A stretch of 64,000 nt of DNA, from the NCBI GenBank assembly GCA_024236215.1, contig JACKKX010000001.1, forward strand, positions 62,001 through 126,000. The letters are read 5' to 3'. Positions 1-9,172 of the stretch are shown here, piece by piece. A program made the translations under genes and the position numbers. The notes beneath the pieces were generated by a model, which made no database searches, was not told where the DNA came from, and worked only from the letters and a program-made list of their open reading frames with translations. Within the stretch, counting starts at the first letter, position 1. Each line of letters opens with the position of its first letter. Source of the DNA: Novosphingobium sp. GTDB taxonomy: Bacteria > Pseudomonadota > Alphaproteobacteria > Sphingomonadales > Sphingomonadaceae.

Positions 1-1268
1 GCGCGTGTGAGTTCCAACAGATTGAGCCCGAAGACCTTGTCCATCTCTTCGACGAGATACAACCCCAAAGACCCGGGGGCCTTCTTACTCGTGATAGCCT
101 GTTCAAGTGAGATGAGCGCATCAGGTGTGTTCAAATCATCGCTCATGCGTTCATCAAAGGCTGCCAATACAAATTGGGCCTGCATTAGAATGCGCGCGTC
201 AACTTCACCGCCAGTTCGGTTTCGTAGCTGCTGAACACCAATCACCATCCGCTTGAGCCGCACCAGCGCCGCGCCCAGCCCTTCCCAGCTGAACTCCAGC
301 TCGCTTCGGTAATGCGCCTGGAGGCACATCAGGCGGTAGGCGAGCGGGTGGTAGCCCTTGTCGATCAGCAGTTGCAGGCGCAGGAACTCGCCCGCGCTCT
401 TGCTCATCTTGCCCGAGCGTTCGACAAGGAAGTTATTGTGCATCCAGATGTTGGCGCCCGAATTGGCCGCCACGTCCAGCCCATTGGTGCAGCAATGGGC
501 CTGGTTCTGCGCGATCTCGTTGGGGTGATGGATCTCGCGGTGATCGATCCCGCCGGTATGGATGTCGAAAGGGAAGCCTAGCACCGCGCCGCTCATCACC
601 GAGCATTCAAGGTGCCAGCCCGGCGCTCCGCGGCCCCAGGGGCTGTCCCATTCCATCTGCCGCGTCTCGCCCGGCGGGGTCTTGCGCCAGATCGCGAAGT
701 CGGCGGCGTTGCGCTTGCCTTCGACAGCCTCGATCCGCCCCTCGCCTTCCTCGGTTTGCGCACGGGCGAGGCGGCCATAGTCGGCCACGGTCGAGACGTC
801 GAAATAGAGCCCGCTGTCGAGCTCGTAGCAATGCTTGTCGGCGATATCCGCCGCGAAGCGGATCATCTCGTCGATGTAATCGGTGGCTATCGTCCACTTG
901 GCCGGCTGGCGAATGTTGAGCGCCTTGACATCTGCCCAGTAGGCTTCGGTGTAGTGCCGGGCGATGTCCCAGATCGACTGCGCCCGTGCCGCCGCCATTT
1001 TCTCCATCTTGTCCTCACCGGCATCGGCATCGTCGGTCAGATGGCCGACATCGGTGATGTTGATCACGTGGGTCAGCTTGTAGCCCTTGAAGCTCAACGT
1101 GCGGCCCAGCACGTCGGCAAAGACATAGGCGCGCATATTGCCGATGTGGGGGTAATTGTAGACCGTCGGCCCGCACGAATAGACCCGCGCCTCGCCGGGG
1201 TGGATCGGCTGGAACTCTTCCAGTTGGCGGGTCAGGCTGTTGAACAGCTTGAGGGGCGTCTGGCTCAT
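1..1268 (-). CDS. cysS: Cysteine--tRNA ligase, 3' end cut by the window
   Basis: Charges tRNA-Cys with cysteine in the cytoplasm. About 422 residues are visible and the frame stays open to base 1, so the C-terminal 40-60 residues of a family that usually has 460-490 are missing. Class I signatures are clear: the zinc ligand segment YSCGPTVY near residue 30, the HIGH box as PHIGN just after, WHLECS and HTGGIDHREIHH in the middle, and the KMSKS loop as GKMSKS around residue 270. The start is ATG at 1268, preceded by a TAAGG ribosome site. It lies 37 bases downstream of the nitroreductase gene on the same strand and may share its transcript. Identity is certain. Confidence 0.97.
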   Translation of the reverse strand, partial: MSQTPLKLFNSLTRQLEEFQPIHPGEARVYSCGPTVYNYPHIGNMRAYVFADVLGRTLSFKGYKLTHVINITDVGHLTDDADAGEDKMEKMAAARAQSIWDIARHYTEAYWADVKALNIRQPAKWTIATDYIDEMIRFAADIADKHCYELDSGLYFDVSTVADYGRLARAQTEEGEGRIEAVEGKRNAADFAIWRKTPPGETRQMEWDSPWGRGAPGWHLECSVMSGAVLGFPFDIHTGGIDHREIHHPNEIAQNQAHCCTNGLDVAANSGANIWMHNNFLVERSGKMSKSAGEFLRLQLLIDKGYHPLAYRLMCLQAHYRSELEFSWEGLGAALVRLKRMVIGVQQLRNRTGGEVDARILMQAQFVLAAFDERMSDDLNTPDALISLEQAITSKKAPGSLGLYLVEEMDKVFGLNLLELTR

Positions 1269-1305
1269 CGCGCGGGCCTTACGCAGGCTGGCGCAATGGT
1301 CAAGG

Positions 1306-1977
1306 TCAGAACCCTTCCCAGCGCACCGCCTGGTCAACCGGCACACGCGGCACGGGGAAGCGGTTCACCGCCGCCTCCGCATCTCGCCAGCCGATCGCTA
1401 CGCCGCAGAAGAAGATGTGATCCTCAGGGATATCGACCACCTCGCGCACCTGCTTCTGGTAGACCGCCCAGGCTTCTTGTGCACAGGAATCGAGCCCTTC
1501 CTCGCGCAGCAGCAGCAGCACGCTCTGCAACCACATGCCGATGTCCGACCATTGCGGCAGCCCCATATAGCGCGGGGTGTGAACCAGCATCAGCACCGGG
1601 GCGCCGAAAGCACGGAAGTTCTGGCGAAACACGTCCATCCGCTTCGCCCTGTCCTCGCGCGGGATTTCCAGCGCGGCATACATCGCTTCACCCACGCCAA
1701 AGCGCTGGTCGGCATAGCGTCCCTCAAGCTCGGAGGGATAGATCGGATATTCGGCGGAATAGGCAGCCAGCCCGTCGGGGATCACCGCTTCGACCCGGGC
1801 GATCAATCGCGCCAGCGGATCGCCGGCGATCACCACCGCGTTCCAGGGCTGGGTGTTTCCGCCCGAGGGAGCGGCCTGGGCCTTTTCCAGCACGCGGCGC
1901 AGCACGGCCTGGTCCACCGGCTTGTCGAGGAAGGCACGGATCGAACGGCGGCTGGCGATGGCTTCGGTAACGTTCAC
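1306..1977 (-). CDS. Nitroreductase family protein
   Basis: FMN-dependent NAD(P)H oxidoreductase of the nitroreductase fold, 223 residues, cytoplasmic; the substrate cannot be read from sequence. The N-terminus shows the FMN phosphate-binding RRSIRAF stretch (residues 10-16), followed by APSGGNTQPW (about residues 36-45) and the C-terminal GVAIGW motif. The start is GTG at 1977 with AAAGGA seven bases upstream. It sits 24 bases after the cobT stop on the same strand. Despite the cobalamin-related neighbour I do not see BluB hallmarks, so I call it only at family level. Confidence 0.9.
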   Translation of the reverse strand: MNVTEAIASRRSIRAFLDKPVDQAVLRRVLEKAQAAPSGGNTQPWNAVVIAGDPLARLIARVEAVIPDGLAAYSAEYPIYPSELEGRYADQRFGVGEAMYAALEIPREDRAKRMDVFRQNFRAFGAPVLMLVHTPRYMGLPQWSDIGMWLQSVLLLLREEGLDSCAQEAWAVYQKQVREVVDIPEDHIFFCGVAIGWRDAEAAVNRFPVPRVPVDQAVRWEGF

Positions 1978-2001
1978 GCAAATCCTTTCTCGCAGTGCAG
2001 C

Positions 2002-3813
2002 CTACTCGTCCTCGAATAGCCCGGCGAGCTGCTCGATCATGGTTCCGCCAAGCTGCTCGACGTCCATGATCGTAACGGCACGGCGGTAGTAACGGGTGAC
2101 GTCGTGGCCGATCCCGATCGCCACCAGCTGCACCGGCGATTGCTTCTCGATCCAGTCAATCACCTTTCTGAGGTGCTGCTCGAGGTAACCCGCGTTGTTG
2201 ACCGATAGCGTGCTGTCATCGACCGGCGCGCCGTCGGAAATGACCATCAGGATGCGGCGGTCCTCGGGCCGTGCGAGCATCCGGGCATGGGCCCAGAGCA
2301 GTGCCTCGCCGTCGATGTTTTCCTTGAGCAGCCCCTCGCGCATCATCAGTCCCAGGTGCTTGCGGGCATGGCGATAGGGCTCGTCGGCCTTCTTGTAGAC
2401 GATGTGACGCAGATCGTTGAGGCGGCCGGGATTGGCCGGCTTGCCGCCCGCCAGCCAGGCCTCGCGGCTTTGCCCGCCCTTCCAGGCGCGGGTGGTGAAA
2501 CCGAGGATCTCGGTCTTGACTCCGCAGCGCTCCAGCGTGCGCGCCAGCACATCGGCACTGATCGCTGCGATCGAGATCGGCCGCCCGCGCATCGAACCCG
2601 AATTGTCGATCAACAAGGTGACGATCGTATCCTTGAACTCGACATCGCGCTCGATTTTGTAGGACAACGAATGGCCCGGCGAGATCACCACCCGCGCCAG
2701 CCGCGCGGCATCGAGCAGACCTTCTTCCTGATCGAAATCCCAGCTGCGGTTCTGCTGCGCCATCAATCGCCGTTGAAGCCGGTTGGCAAGCTTCGTCACC
2801 ACCCCCTGCAAGCCCTTGAGCTGGGCATCGAGATAGGCACGCAGCCGGGTCAGCTCCTCCTCGTCGCACAGCTCGCCGGCGCCAACCACTTCATCGAACT
2901 TCTCTGTATAGGGCTTGTAGTTGAAATTGGCGGGAAGCTCGGTCCAGGGCCGGTTGGGACGGGTCGGGAGCATGCCCTCTTCCCCTTCGTCGCCTTCCTC
3001 GGCCTCGGCGCTTTCGTCCTCCATCTGGCGTTCGACCTGGTCCTCGCCCTCCTCGTCGCCCTCGCTGGGCTCGGCGGCGGCCTCGCTCGATGCCTGGTCT
3101 TGCGAATCCCCCTGGTCAGGCTGCTCCTCGTCCTGGTCTTCGCTGTCCTGGTCCTGATCCTCGGCGGTATCAGGCTCAAGCTCGTCGGCGCGAGTCAGCT
3201 CCAGATGCTGAAGCATGTCGAGCGCAAGGTGCTGGAAGGCCTGCTGATCGTCGAGCGAGAGGGCAAGGGCCTCGAAATCGTCGCCCGCGCGCTCCTCGAT
3301 CCAGCCGCGCAGCAGGTCCACCCCATCGCGCGCCGCCTCGGGCACGGGCTGACCGGTAAGGTGTTCGCGCAGCAGCAGGCCCAGCGCGGCCTGCATCGGC
3401 ACTTCGTCCGGGCGGCTGGCGCGGGTTACGGGATCGCCCGCCAGCCGCACCGCCTGCGCGGCATCGAGATTGCGGCGCATGCCCTGATAGGCGTTCGATC
3501 CCAGCGCCTCGTAACGCACCTGCTCGACCGTGTCGTAACAGGCCCGCGCCACCGCTTCGGAGGGTGCATTACGGGCGTGGAGCGCCTCGTTGTGATGGCG
3601 CAGGCGCAGCGCAAAGCTGTCGGCAAAGCCGCGCGCTTCCATCGCCTGTTCGCGCGGCAAGGCCCGGCCGGGCATCGGCACGCGCAGGTTCTTGCCGTTG
3701 GTGGCGGGTGTATCGGCGGTCCACGCCACTTCGAGTTCCGGCTCGTGCGCAATCGCCCGGCTGGCGCCGGTCAGCACGCTCTTGAAGCGGTCGAGGGGAG
3801 ATTCGTCGGCCAA
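2002..3813 (-). CDS. cobT: Cobaltochelatase CobT subunit
   Basis: Predicted subunit of the aerobic CobNST cobaltochelatase, which inserts Co2+ into hydrogenobyrinic a,c-diamide using ATP. It has 603 residues, the usual size. Three parts are visible: an N-terminal helical domain (1-210), a very acidic Asp/Glu/Gln-rich linker (about 212-280), and a C-terminal von Willebrand A domain with an intact MIDAS motif DNSGSM at 403-408. Partners CobS (AAA+) and CobN are not in the window. The gene starts 11 bases after the aldolase gene stop and is followed 24 bases later by the nitroreductase gene. CobT-like VWA proteins can be annotated loosely, but architecture and length fit CobT well. Confidence 0.92.
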   Translation of the reverse strand: MADESPLDRFKSVLTGASRAIAHEPELEVAWTADTPATNGKNLRVPMPGRALPREQAMEARGFADSFALRLRHHNEALHARNAPSEAVARACYDTVEQVRYEALGSNAYQGMRRNLDAAQAVRLAGDPVTRASRPDEVPMQAALGLLLREHLTGQPVPEAARDGVDLLRGWIEERAGDDFEALALSLDDQQAFQHLALDMLQHLELTRADELEPDTAEDQDQDSEDQDEEQPDQGDSQDQASSEAAAEPSEGDEEGEDQVERQMEDESAEAEEGDEGEEGMLPTRPNRPWTELPANFNYKPYTEKFDEVVGAGELCDEEELTRLRAYLDAQLKGLQGVVTKLANRLQRRLMAQQNRSWDFDQEEGLLDAARLARVVISPGHSLSYKIERDVEFKDTIVTLLIDNSGSMRGRPISIAAISADVLARTLERCGVKTEILGFTTRAWKGGQSREAWLAGGKPANPGRLNDLRHIVYKKADEPYRHARKHLGLMMREGLLKENIDGEALLWAHARMLARPEDRRILMVISDGAPVDDSTLSVNNAGYLEQHLRKVIDWIEKQSPVQLVAIGIGHDVTRYYRRAVTIMDVEQLGGTMIEQLAGLFEDE

Positions 3814-3824
3814 GGCTCAACCCG

Positions 3825-4475
3825 TCAGATCGATTGCCCGGTCTTGGCCCAATCGGCCATGAAGCCCTCGATCCCCTTGTCGGTCAGCACGTGTTTGAAC
3901 AGACCGCGGATAACCGAAGGCGGCGCGGTCATCACATCGGCGCCGATCTTGGCGGCTTCCAGCACGTGGATGCCGTGACGGACCGAGGCGACGAGGATCT
4001 CGGTGGCGAAGGAATAGTTGTCATAGATCAGGCGGATGTCGCTGATCAGCCCCATCCCGTCGAAGCCGTTGTCATCGTGGCGGCCGACGAAGGGCGAAAC
4101 GAAGGTTGCCCCGGCCTTGGCCGCGAGCAGCGCCTGGTTGGCGGAAAAGCACAGCGTGACGTTGACCATCGTTCCATCACCGGTCAGCGCCTTGCAGGTC
4201 TTCAGGCCGTCGATGGTCAGCGGCACCTTGATGCAGACGTTATCGGCCAGCTTGCGCAGCACTTCGGCCTCACGCATCATCCCCGCATGGTCGAGCGCGA
4301 CCACCTCGGCGCTGACCGGACCATCGACCAGCGCGCAGATTTCCTTCGTCACCTCCATGAAATCGCGGCCCGACTTCATAATCAGGCTGGGATTGGTGGT
4401 CACGCCATCGAGCAGCCCGGTGGCAGCGAGATCCTTGATGTCATCGATCTCGGCGGTGTCGGCGAAGAATTTCAT
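3825..4475 (-). CDS. fsa: Fructose-6-phosphate aldolase / small transaldolase (TalC type)
   Basis: Class I aldolase of the small transaldolase family, 216 residues, acting in sugar-phosphate metabolism. The N-terminus [10 protein letters not shown] and the GVTTNPSL stretch are diagnostic. The Schiff-base lysine is in NVCIKVPLT. The C-terminus keeps [10 protein letters not shown]. The start is ATG at 4475, aligned with the family N-terminus and preceded by a GGGAG site 11 bases upstream; an upstream in-frame extension is not family-like. Whether it works as a transaldolase or a fructose-6-phosphate aldolase cannot be decided from sequence. It lies between a DUF4197 gene and cobT on the same strand. 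Confidence 0.93.
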   Translation of the reverse strand: MKFFADTAEIDDIKDLAATGLLDGVTTNPSLIMKSGRDFMEVTKEICALVDGPVSAEVVALDHAGMMREAEVLRKLADNVCIKVPLTIDGLKTCKALTGDGTMVNVTLCFSANQALLAAKAGATFVSPFVGRHDDNGFDGMGLISDIRLIYDNYSFATEILVASVRHGIHVLEAAKIGADVMTAPPSVIRGLFKHVLTDKGIEGFMADWAKTGQSI

Positions 4476-4543
4476 GTCGGCGCAGCTCCCAGGAAGCGAT
4501 TCCCCGGGAGCTATAGGCAAGCCGTGCGCGGGGGCCTAGCCCC

Positions 4544-5224
4544 TTATGCCAGCTTGAACACCGCGATCAGCAGCGGATCGTTGGTCGCTTCGGGATTGGC
4601 GCGGATATCGGCCTCCTGACGGCCGATCTCGCCCCAGATCGCCTCGTCCGCCTCCAGCGATAGCGAATGGGCAACCTGACCGACATTCACGCCGGTCAGC
4701 GCCGCAAGAGCCTGGCCGACGATCGGATCCTGCGCCAGCCGCAGTCCGTCGCCCAGCGCCGGGGCCATCACTTCGACCAGGCCGCCGGCCATGGTCCGGC
4801 GCAGATAGTCGCTGGCCGCGCGCGGACCGCCCTTGACGATCGCCAGCGCATCGTCGACCCCCACCGCGCGCACCGCATCGGCCACCACCGGGGCAGCGCG
4901 GCGGGCGCCGTCTTCGGCGATGTGGTTGAGCTCGCGCTGGAGCCGCTCTTTGAACAGGGCGGAAACCAGCACCTGCTGGAGGATTGCCCCGCGTCCGTTG
5001 AACATCTCTGGCAGCGCGAGACGCGCCACCGACCGGTCCCAAAAGCCGCCGGGCGCGGTCAGCAAGGCAAAGGCACGTTCGCTAGCCAGCAGCAGCAGGC
5101 GGCGGATCGCCTCGACCAGGCTGATGCGCGAATTGGCGCATCCCGCCAGGAGCAGCGCTGCGCTTGCCCCGCTTGCGGCAAGAAAGGCACGGCGGCTGGG
5201 GCGATAGGGGGCAATCTGCGGCAT
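4544..5224 (-). CDS. DUF4197 lipoprotein
   Basis: 226-residue protein of the DUF4197 family, function unknown. The N-terminus combines a twin-arginine-like SRRAFLAAS with a hydrophobic stretch and a lipobox LLAGC around residues 25-29, which predicts export and lipid anchoring. The mature part is helical and alanine-rich, with an N-terminal region rich in Leu/Ala and a central segment naming this family (GARRAAPVVADAVR). It is divergent from priA, with 65 bases between the two starts. No enzymatic motif is seen. Confidence 0.85.
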   Translation of the reverse strand: MPQIAPYRPSRRAFLAASGASAALLLAGCANSRISLVEAIRRLLLLASERAFALLTAPGGFWDRSVARLALPEMFNGRGAILQQVLVSALFKERLQRELNHIAEDGARRAAPVVADAVRAVGVDDALAIVKGGPRAASDYLRRTMAGGLVEVMAPALGDGLRLAQDPIVGQALAALTGVNVGQVAHSLSLEADEAIWGEIGRQEADIRANPEATNDPLLIAVFKLA

Positions 5225-5289
5225 TGTCCACGGCTCCTCTAGACGGCAGGGTGGTTCGCCTGCCTCTGGAACGGCATAGTGTCACAAAG

Positions 5290-7455
5290 ATGAACCGCAT
5301 TCGACTCCTCGTTTTCAATCCGGCACTTCCGGTGCTCGACTATAAGGTGCCCGCGCACCTCTCGGTCGAACCGGGGTCGCTGGTGCTGGCTCCGCTGGGG
5401 CCGCGTCAGGTGCTGGGAATCGTGTGGGAGGCGGATCGCCTGCCCGGCGACGAAGTGCCGGAAGCCAAGCTGCGCCCAATCCTTGAAGTGCTGCCAGTGG
5501 CGCCGCTGGCCGCGCCGCTGCGGCGGCTGATCGAATGGTGCGCGGACTATTACGTCGCGCCGATGAACGCAGTGGCACGGATGGCGCTGGGCAGCATGGC
5601 GGCGCTGCGCGGCGGGGGAACCACCACCGAATACCGCCTCTCCGGCCACGAACCCAAACGCCTCACCCCGCAGCGCGCGGCGGCGATGGACGCGCTCCAC
5701 GGCGAGCAGGCGACGATCCGTGAACTGGCCGCGATCGCCGGGGTTTCCGAGGCCGTGCTGCGCGGCATGGCCAACACCGGGATCCTCGAACCCGTCACGG
5801 TTGATCTCGACCGCCCCTACCCGCGCGCGCGCGCCGATTTCGCAGTGCCAGACCTGAGCGCGGAACAGCGGCAGGCCGCTGATCGCTTTATCGCGGCGGT
5901 TGACGCGGAGGAGTTCCGCCCCTTCCTGCTCGACGGGGTCACAGGATCGGGCAAGACCGAATGCTATTTCGAGGCCGTGGCCGAAGCGATCCGCCGCAAG
6001 TGCCAGGTGCTGGTGCTGCTGCCCGAAATCGCGCTGACAGAAAACTTCCTGCGCCGGTTCGAGGCCCGGTTCGGCACGCCGCCGGTGCTGTGGCATTCCA
6101 GCCTCAAGGCGAGCGAGCGTCGGCGCGCCTGGCGGGCGATCGCATCTGGCGAGGCGCAGGTGGTGGTCGGCGCGCGTTCTGCGCTGTTCCTGCCCTATGC
6201 GCGGCTGGGGCTGCTGGTCGTCGACGAGGCGCACGAGGTCAGCTTCAAGCAGGATGACGGGGTGCGCTACAACGCCCGCGATGTGGCGGTGATCCGTGCC
6301 CGGTTTGAGAAGGTTCCGGTGATCCTCGCCAGCGCCACCCCGGCGCTCGAATCGCTCGAGATGGCCGAAGCGGGAGTTTACGAACGGGTGGTCCTGCCCG
6401 ATCGCTTTGGCGGGGCGCAGCTGCCCGAGATTGCCGTGCTCGACCTGCGCAAGGAGCCGCCAGAGCGCGGGCGCTGGCTGGCACCGCGCCTGGTTGGAGA
6501 AATGCGCGAGCGGCTGGAGCGCGGCGAGCAATCGCTGCTGTTCCTCAACCGCCGCGGCTATGCCCCGCTGACGCTGTGCCGCCATTGCGGCTATCGCTTC
6601 CAGTGCCCCAATTGCAGCGCCTGGCTGGTCGAGCACCGGCTGTCGCGCCGGCTTTCGTGCCATCATTGCGGGCATGAGGTGCCGGTGCCCGACGAATGCC
6701 CCGAATGCCACACCGGTGATTGCCTGGTCGCCTGCGGTCCTGGGGCGGAGCGGATCGCCGACGAGGTGAAGGAACTGCTTCCTGAGGCAAGGACCGCGCT
6801 GGTCACCTCCGACACGCTCAATTCACCGGAAAGAATTTCCGAATTCGTCGCCGCCGCCGAACAGGGGCTGATCGATGTCATCATCGGCACCCAGCTCGTG
6901 ACCAAGGGCTATCACTTTCCCGAGCTGACCCTGGTCGGGGTGGTCGATGCCGACCTTGGCCTTGAGGGCGGCGATCTGCGTGCGGGCGAGCGGACCTATC
7001 AGCAGATCGCCCAGGTTGCGGGCCGTGCCGGGCGCGGCGAAAAGCCCGGCGAGGTGCTGATCCAGACCCGGCACCCCGAAGCTGCGGTGATCGCCGCGCT
7101 TGCCGCCGGAGATCGCGACGCCTTCTACGCCGCCGAGGCCGAAGGGCGGCGCGAGGCTGGCGCCCCGCCGTTCGGACGCTGGGCGGCGATCATCGTTTCC
7201 AGCGAGGACGAGGCCGAAGCCCGCGAAGCCTCCCGCGCGATCGGTGGGGCCAGACCCAACCTGCCCGACGTGCTGGTGCTTGGCCCCGCCCCTGCTCCGC
7301 TGGCTCTGCTGCGCGGACGCTATCGCTATCGCCTGCTGATCAATGCCCGCCGCTCGGCCCAGCTTCAGGATGTGATCCGCCAGTGGCTGGCGTCACTATC
7401 CTTTCCGCAAGGCGTACGGGTGAGCGTGGATATCGATCCCTACAGCTTTGTCTAA
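5290..7455 (+). CDS. priA: Primosomal replication restart helicase PriA
   Basis: 3'-5' superfamily 2 helicase that recognises stalled forks and reloads the replisome. 721 residues, normal length. Walker A GVTGSGKT lies around residues 216-223 and the DEAH box at 312-315. Two zinc-binding clusters in the helicase insertion are built from CRHCG, CPNC, CHHCG and CPEC between about residues 430 and 480. The start is ATG at 5290 (MNRIRLLVFNP), matching the family N-terminus; an in-frame upstream extension covers the divergent DUF4197 gene and is not real. Cytoplasmic, nucleoid-associated. Confidence 0.97.
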   Translation: MNRIRLLVFNPALPVLDYKVPAHLSVEPGSLVLAPLGPRQVLGIVWEADRLPGDEVPEAKLRPILEVLPVAPLAAPLRRLIEWCADYYVAPMNAVARMALGSMAALRGGGTTTEYRLSGHEPKRLTPQRAAAMDALHGEQATIRELAAIAGVSEAVLRGMANTGILEPVTVDLDRPYPRARADFAVPDLSAEQRQAADRFIAAVDAEEFRPFLLDGVTGSGKTECYFEAVAEAIRRKCQVLVLLPEIALTENFLRRFEARFGTPPVLWHSSLKASERRRAWRAIASGEAQVVVGARSALFLPYARLGLLVVDEAHEVSFKQDDGVRYNARDVAVIRARFEKVPVILASATPALESLEMAEAGVYERVVLPDRFGGAQLPEIAVLDLRKEPPERGRWLAPRLVGEMRERLERGEQSLLFLNRRGYAPLTLCRHCGYRFQCPNCSAWLVEHRLSRRLSCHHCGHEVPVPDECPECHTGDCLVACGPGAERIADEVKELLPEARTALVTSDTLNSPERISEFVAAAEQGLIDVIIGTQLVTKGYHFPELTLVGVVDADLGLEGGDLRAGERTYQQIAQVAGRAGRGEKPGEVLIQTRHPEAAVIAALAAGDRDAFYAAEAEGRREAGAPPFGRWAAIIVSSEDEAEAREASRAIGGARPNLPDVLVLGPAPAPLALLRGRYRYRLLINARRSAQLQDVIRQWLASLSFPQGVRVSVDIDPYSFV

Positions 7456-7525
7456 TCCCATGCGCAATCACTTGAACTAGAGGGGAACTTACAGCAGGAT
7501 TGGGCAATCCCAGGAGCTTGAAGAG

Positions 7526-9076
7526 ATGTTGCTTAGAGTCATTGCTGCGATCACCCTTTTCATGGTTCTCGCACCAACCGCGAGGGCCGCCCAATGGTGG
7601 AAGGGAACCACGAAGCACTTCGTCATCTATTCGGAAGGGAGCCGTGAGGATACCGAGCAACTGGCGGTAAAAATGGAACGCCTCGACCAGGTGCTTCGAA
7701 TCGTCACCAGCACTGGTAATCGCGATGAGACCGATTCACCTTCTGCGAAGCTCACGGTCTACCAGTTTGGAGATTCCGACGACATCGAGATGCTAATTGG
7801 CGCCCCTGGAAGCGGGGTTGCCGGATTCTTTATCCCTCGCGCTGGCGCTTCGGTTGCCTTTGTTCCGCTTCGCATGGCCAACGCCACGGTTGGCCCCGGC
7901 ATTTCCAATCGGGATTGGGCCGACCCGAACGAGATTCTGTTTCATGAATACACGCACTACTTCATGTTTCAGCATTCTCCGGCCGCCTATCCTGCCTGGT
8001 ACAGCGAAGGGCTTGCCGAGGTGTTCGGAACGCTCAGGCTCACTCCCGATGGCTTCGATCTGGGAGCCCCTTCGAAAGATCGCGCCTACGCGCTCAGAAC
8101 CTTCGATCCCGATCTGACCGTGTTTTTCGACCCTCCCAAGCTCCTTGATGTCAACATGATCTATGCCGGTGGATGGTTGCTGACAAGCTATCTGAGTTTC
8201 GAACCAAGCCGGGCCGGTCAACTTCGGGACTATCTCAATCGTTTGAACAAGGGCGAAAAATCGATCGATGCGGCGCGTGCTGCTTTTGGCGATCTCAAGA
8301 AACTGGGCAAAGAGGTCAGCGCCTATCGGACGGGCAGGATCCGGGGCCTAGTGGCGCGATTTCCGGGATATGTTCCCCCATCCGTGGAACTGCAGCAGCT
8401 TTCGGAAGCCGAATCTGCCGCTATCCCGGTGCAGCTTCGGTCCCGCCGTGGGGTAACTGCCAAGCAAGCACCTGGACTGGCAGCTCGTGCCCGAAAAGTG
8501 CTTGAGCAGTTTCCCGACGATGAAACGGTCCTGCTGATGGCTGGCGAGGCCGAAATCGACGCTCAAAACCTGGATGCGGGCGAAGCACACGCGACCAGAG
8601 CTCTGACCCTGAACCCACGCTCGGTGTTAGGCGAACTGCTTCTCGCCCGTTCCAGCATGGAGCGCGGGCGCAAGGAAAGTGCCCAGTTCGCCAGCGCCCG
8701 TGAACATTACCTGCTGGCAAACCGGATTGATCCCGACAATGCCGAGGCTCTGGCAGGCTATTATAATACCTACCTTTTTAGCAATGAAGCAGCACCGGAG
8801 GGCGCATTGATAGCCCTTGAAAGGGCATTCGAGCTAGCTCCGTTCGACGATACCATCCGGCTGACTCTTGCCTATCAGCTTCTGACTGAGAAGCGCGGGC
8901 GCGAAACCATCGCGGTATTGGGTCCGATCATCAATTCTCCCCACCAGGGAAAACGCCGAGACAAGTACCGAAGCATCGTCGCGCAGATTGAAGCCGGACA
9001 GGTGGAAGCCGCGATACCCCTGCTGCGGCCAAAGATGCCCGATCCCAATGCGGACGACGACAGCGATGAGGAATAG
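7526..9076 (+). CDS. Secreted HExxH metallopeptidase-like protein with C-terminal repeats
   Basis: 516 residues. A signal peptide (residues 1-22, ending ARAA) predicts export. A zinc peptidase motif HEYTH is at 140-144, with GLAEVF glutamates at 161 and 165 as the likely third ligand, as in gluzincin/DUF1570-like peptidases. From about residue 310 the sequence is helical with TPR-like repeats (for example LLMAGEAEIDAQNLDAGEAH), and the tail is acidic. The substrate is unknown. Codon use looks slightly looser and more AT-rich than the flanking genes. It is 70 bases downstream of priA, with AGGAG upstream of the ATG. The peptidase call is from the motif only. Confidence 0.75.
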   Translation: MLLRVIAAITLFMVLAPTARAAQWWKGTTKHFVIYSEGSREDTEQLAVKMERLDQVLRIVTSTGNRDETDSPSAKLTVYQFGDSDDIEMLIGAPGSGVAGFFIPRAGASVAFVPLRMANATVGPGISNRDWADPNEILFHEYTHYFMFQHSPAAYPAWYSEGLAEVFGTLRLTPDGFDLGAPSKDRAYALRTFDPDLTVFFDPPKLLDVNMIYAGGWLLTSYLSFEPSRAGQLRDYLNRLNKGEKSIDAARAAFGDLKKLGKEVSAYRTGRIRGLVARFPGYVPPSVELQQLSEAESAAIPVQLRSRRGVTAKQAPGLAARARKVLEQFPDDETVLLMAGEAEIDAQNLDAGEAHATRALTLNPRSVLGELLLARSSMERGRKESAQFASAREHYLLANRIDPDNAEALAGYYNTYLFSNEAAPEGALIALERAFELAPFDDTIRLTLAYQLLTEKRGRETIAVLGPIINSPHQGKRRDKYRSIVAQIEAGQVEAAIPLLRPKMPDPNADDDSDEE

Positions 9077-9172
9077 ATTCTGGCACCCGCACTCCAAAGG
9101 GAGAGCCAATGTGTAACCTCAAATCAACCAATTCACGGCACAGTCGCTCCCGCGGTTTTCGGGAACAGGCAG

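Noticed and set aside
2287-3978. 563-codon open frame opposite cobT
   Set aside because: Antisense to an intact CobT with MIDAS motif; no recognisable protein features.
5239-6711. 490-codon open frame opposite priA
   Set aside because: Overlaps an unmistakable PriA; product is His/Gln/Arg-rich without motifs.
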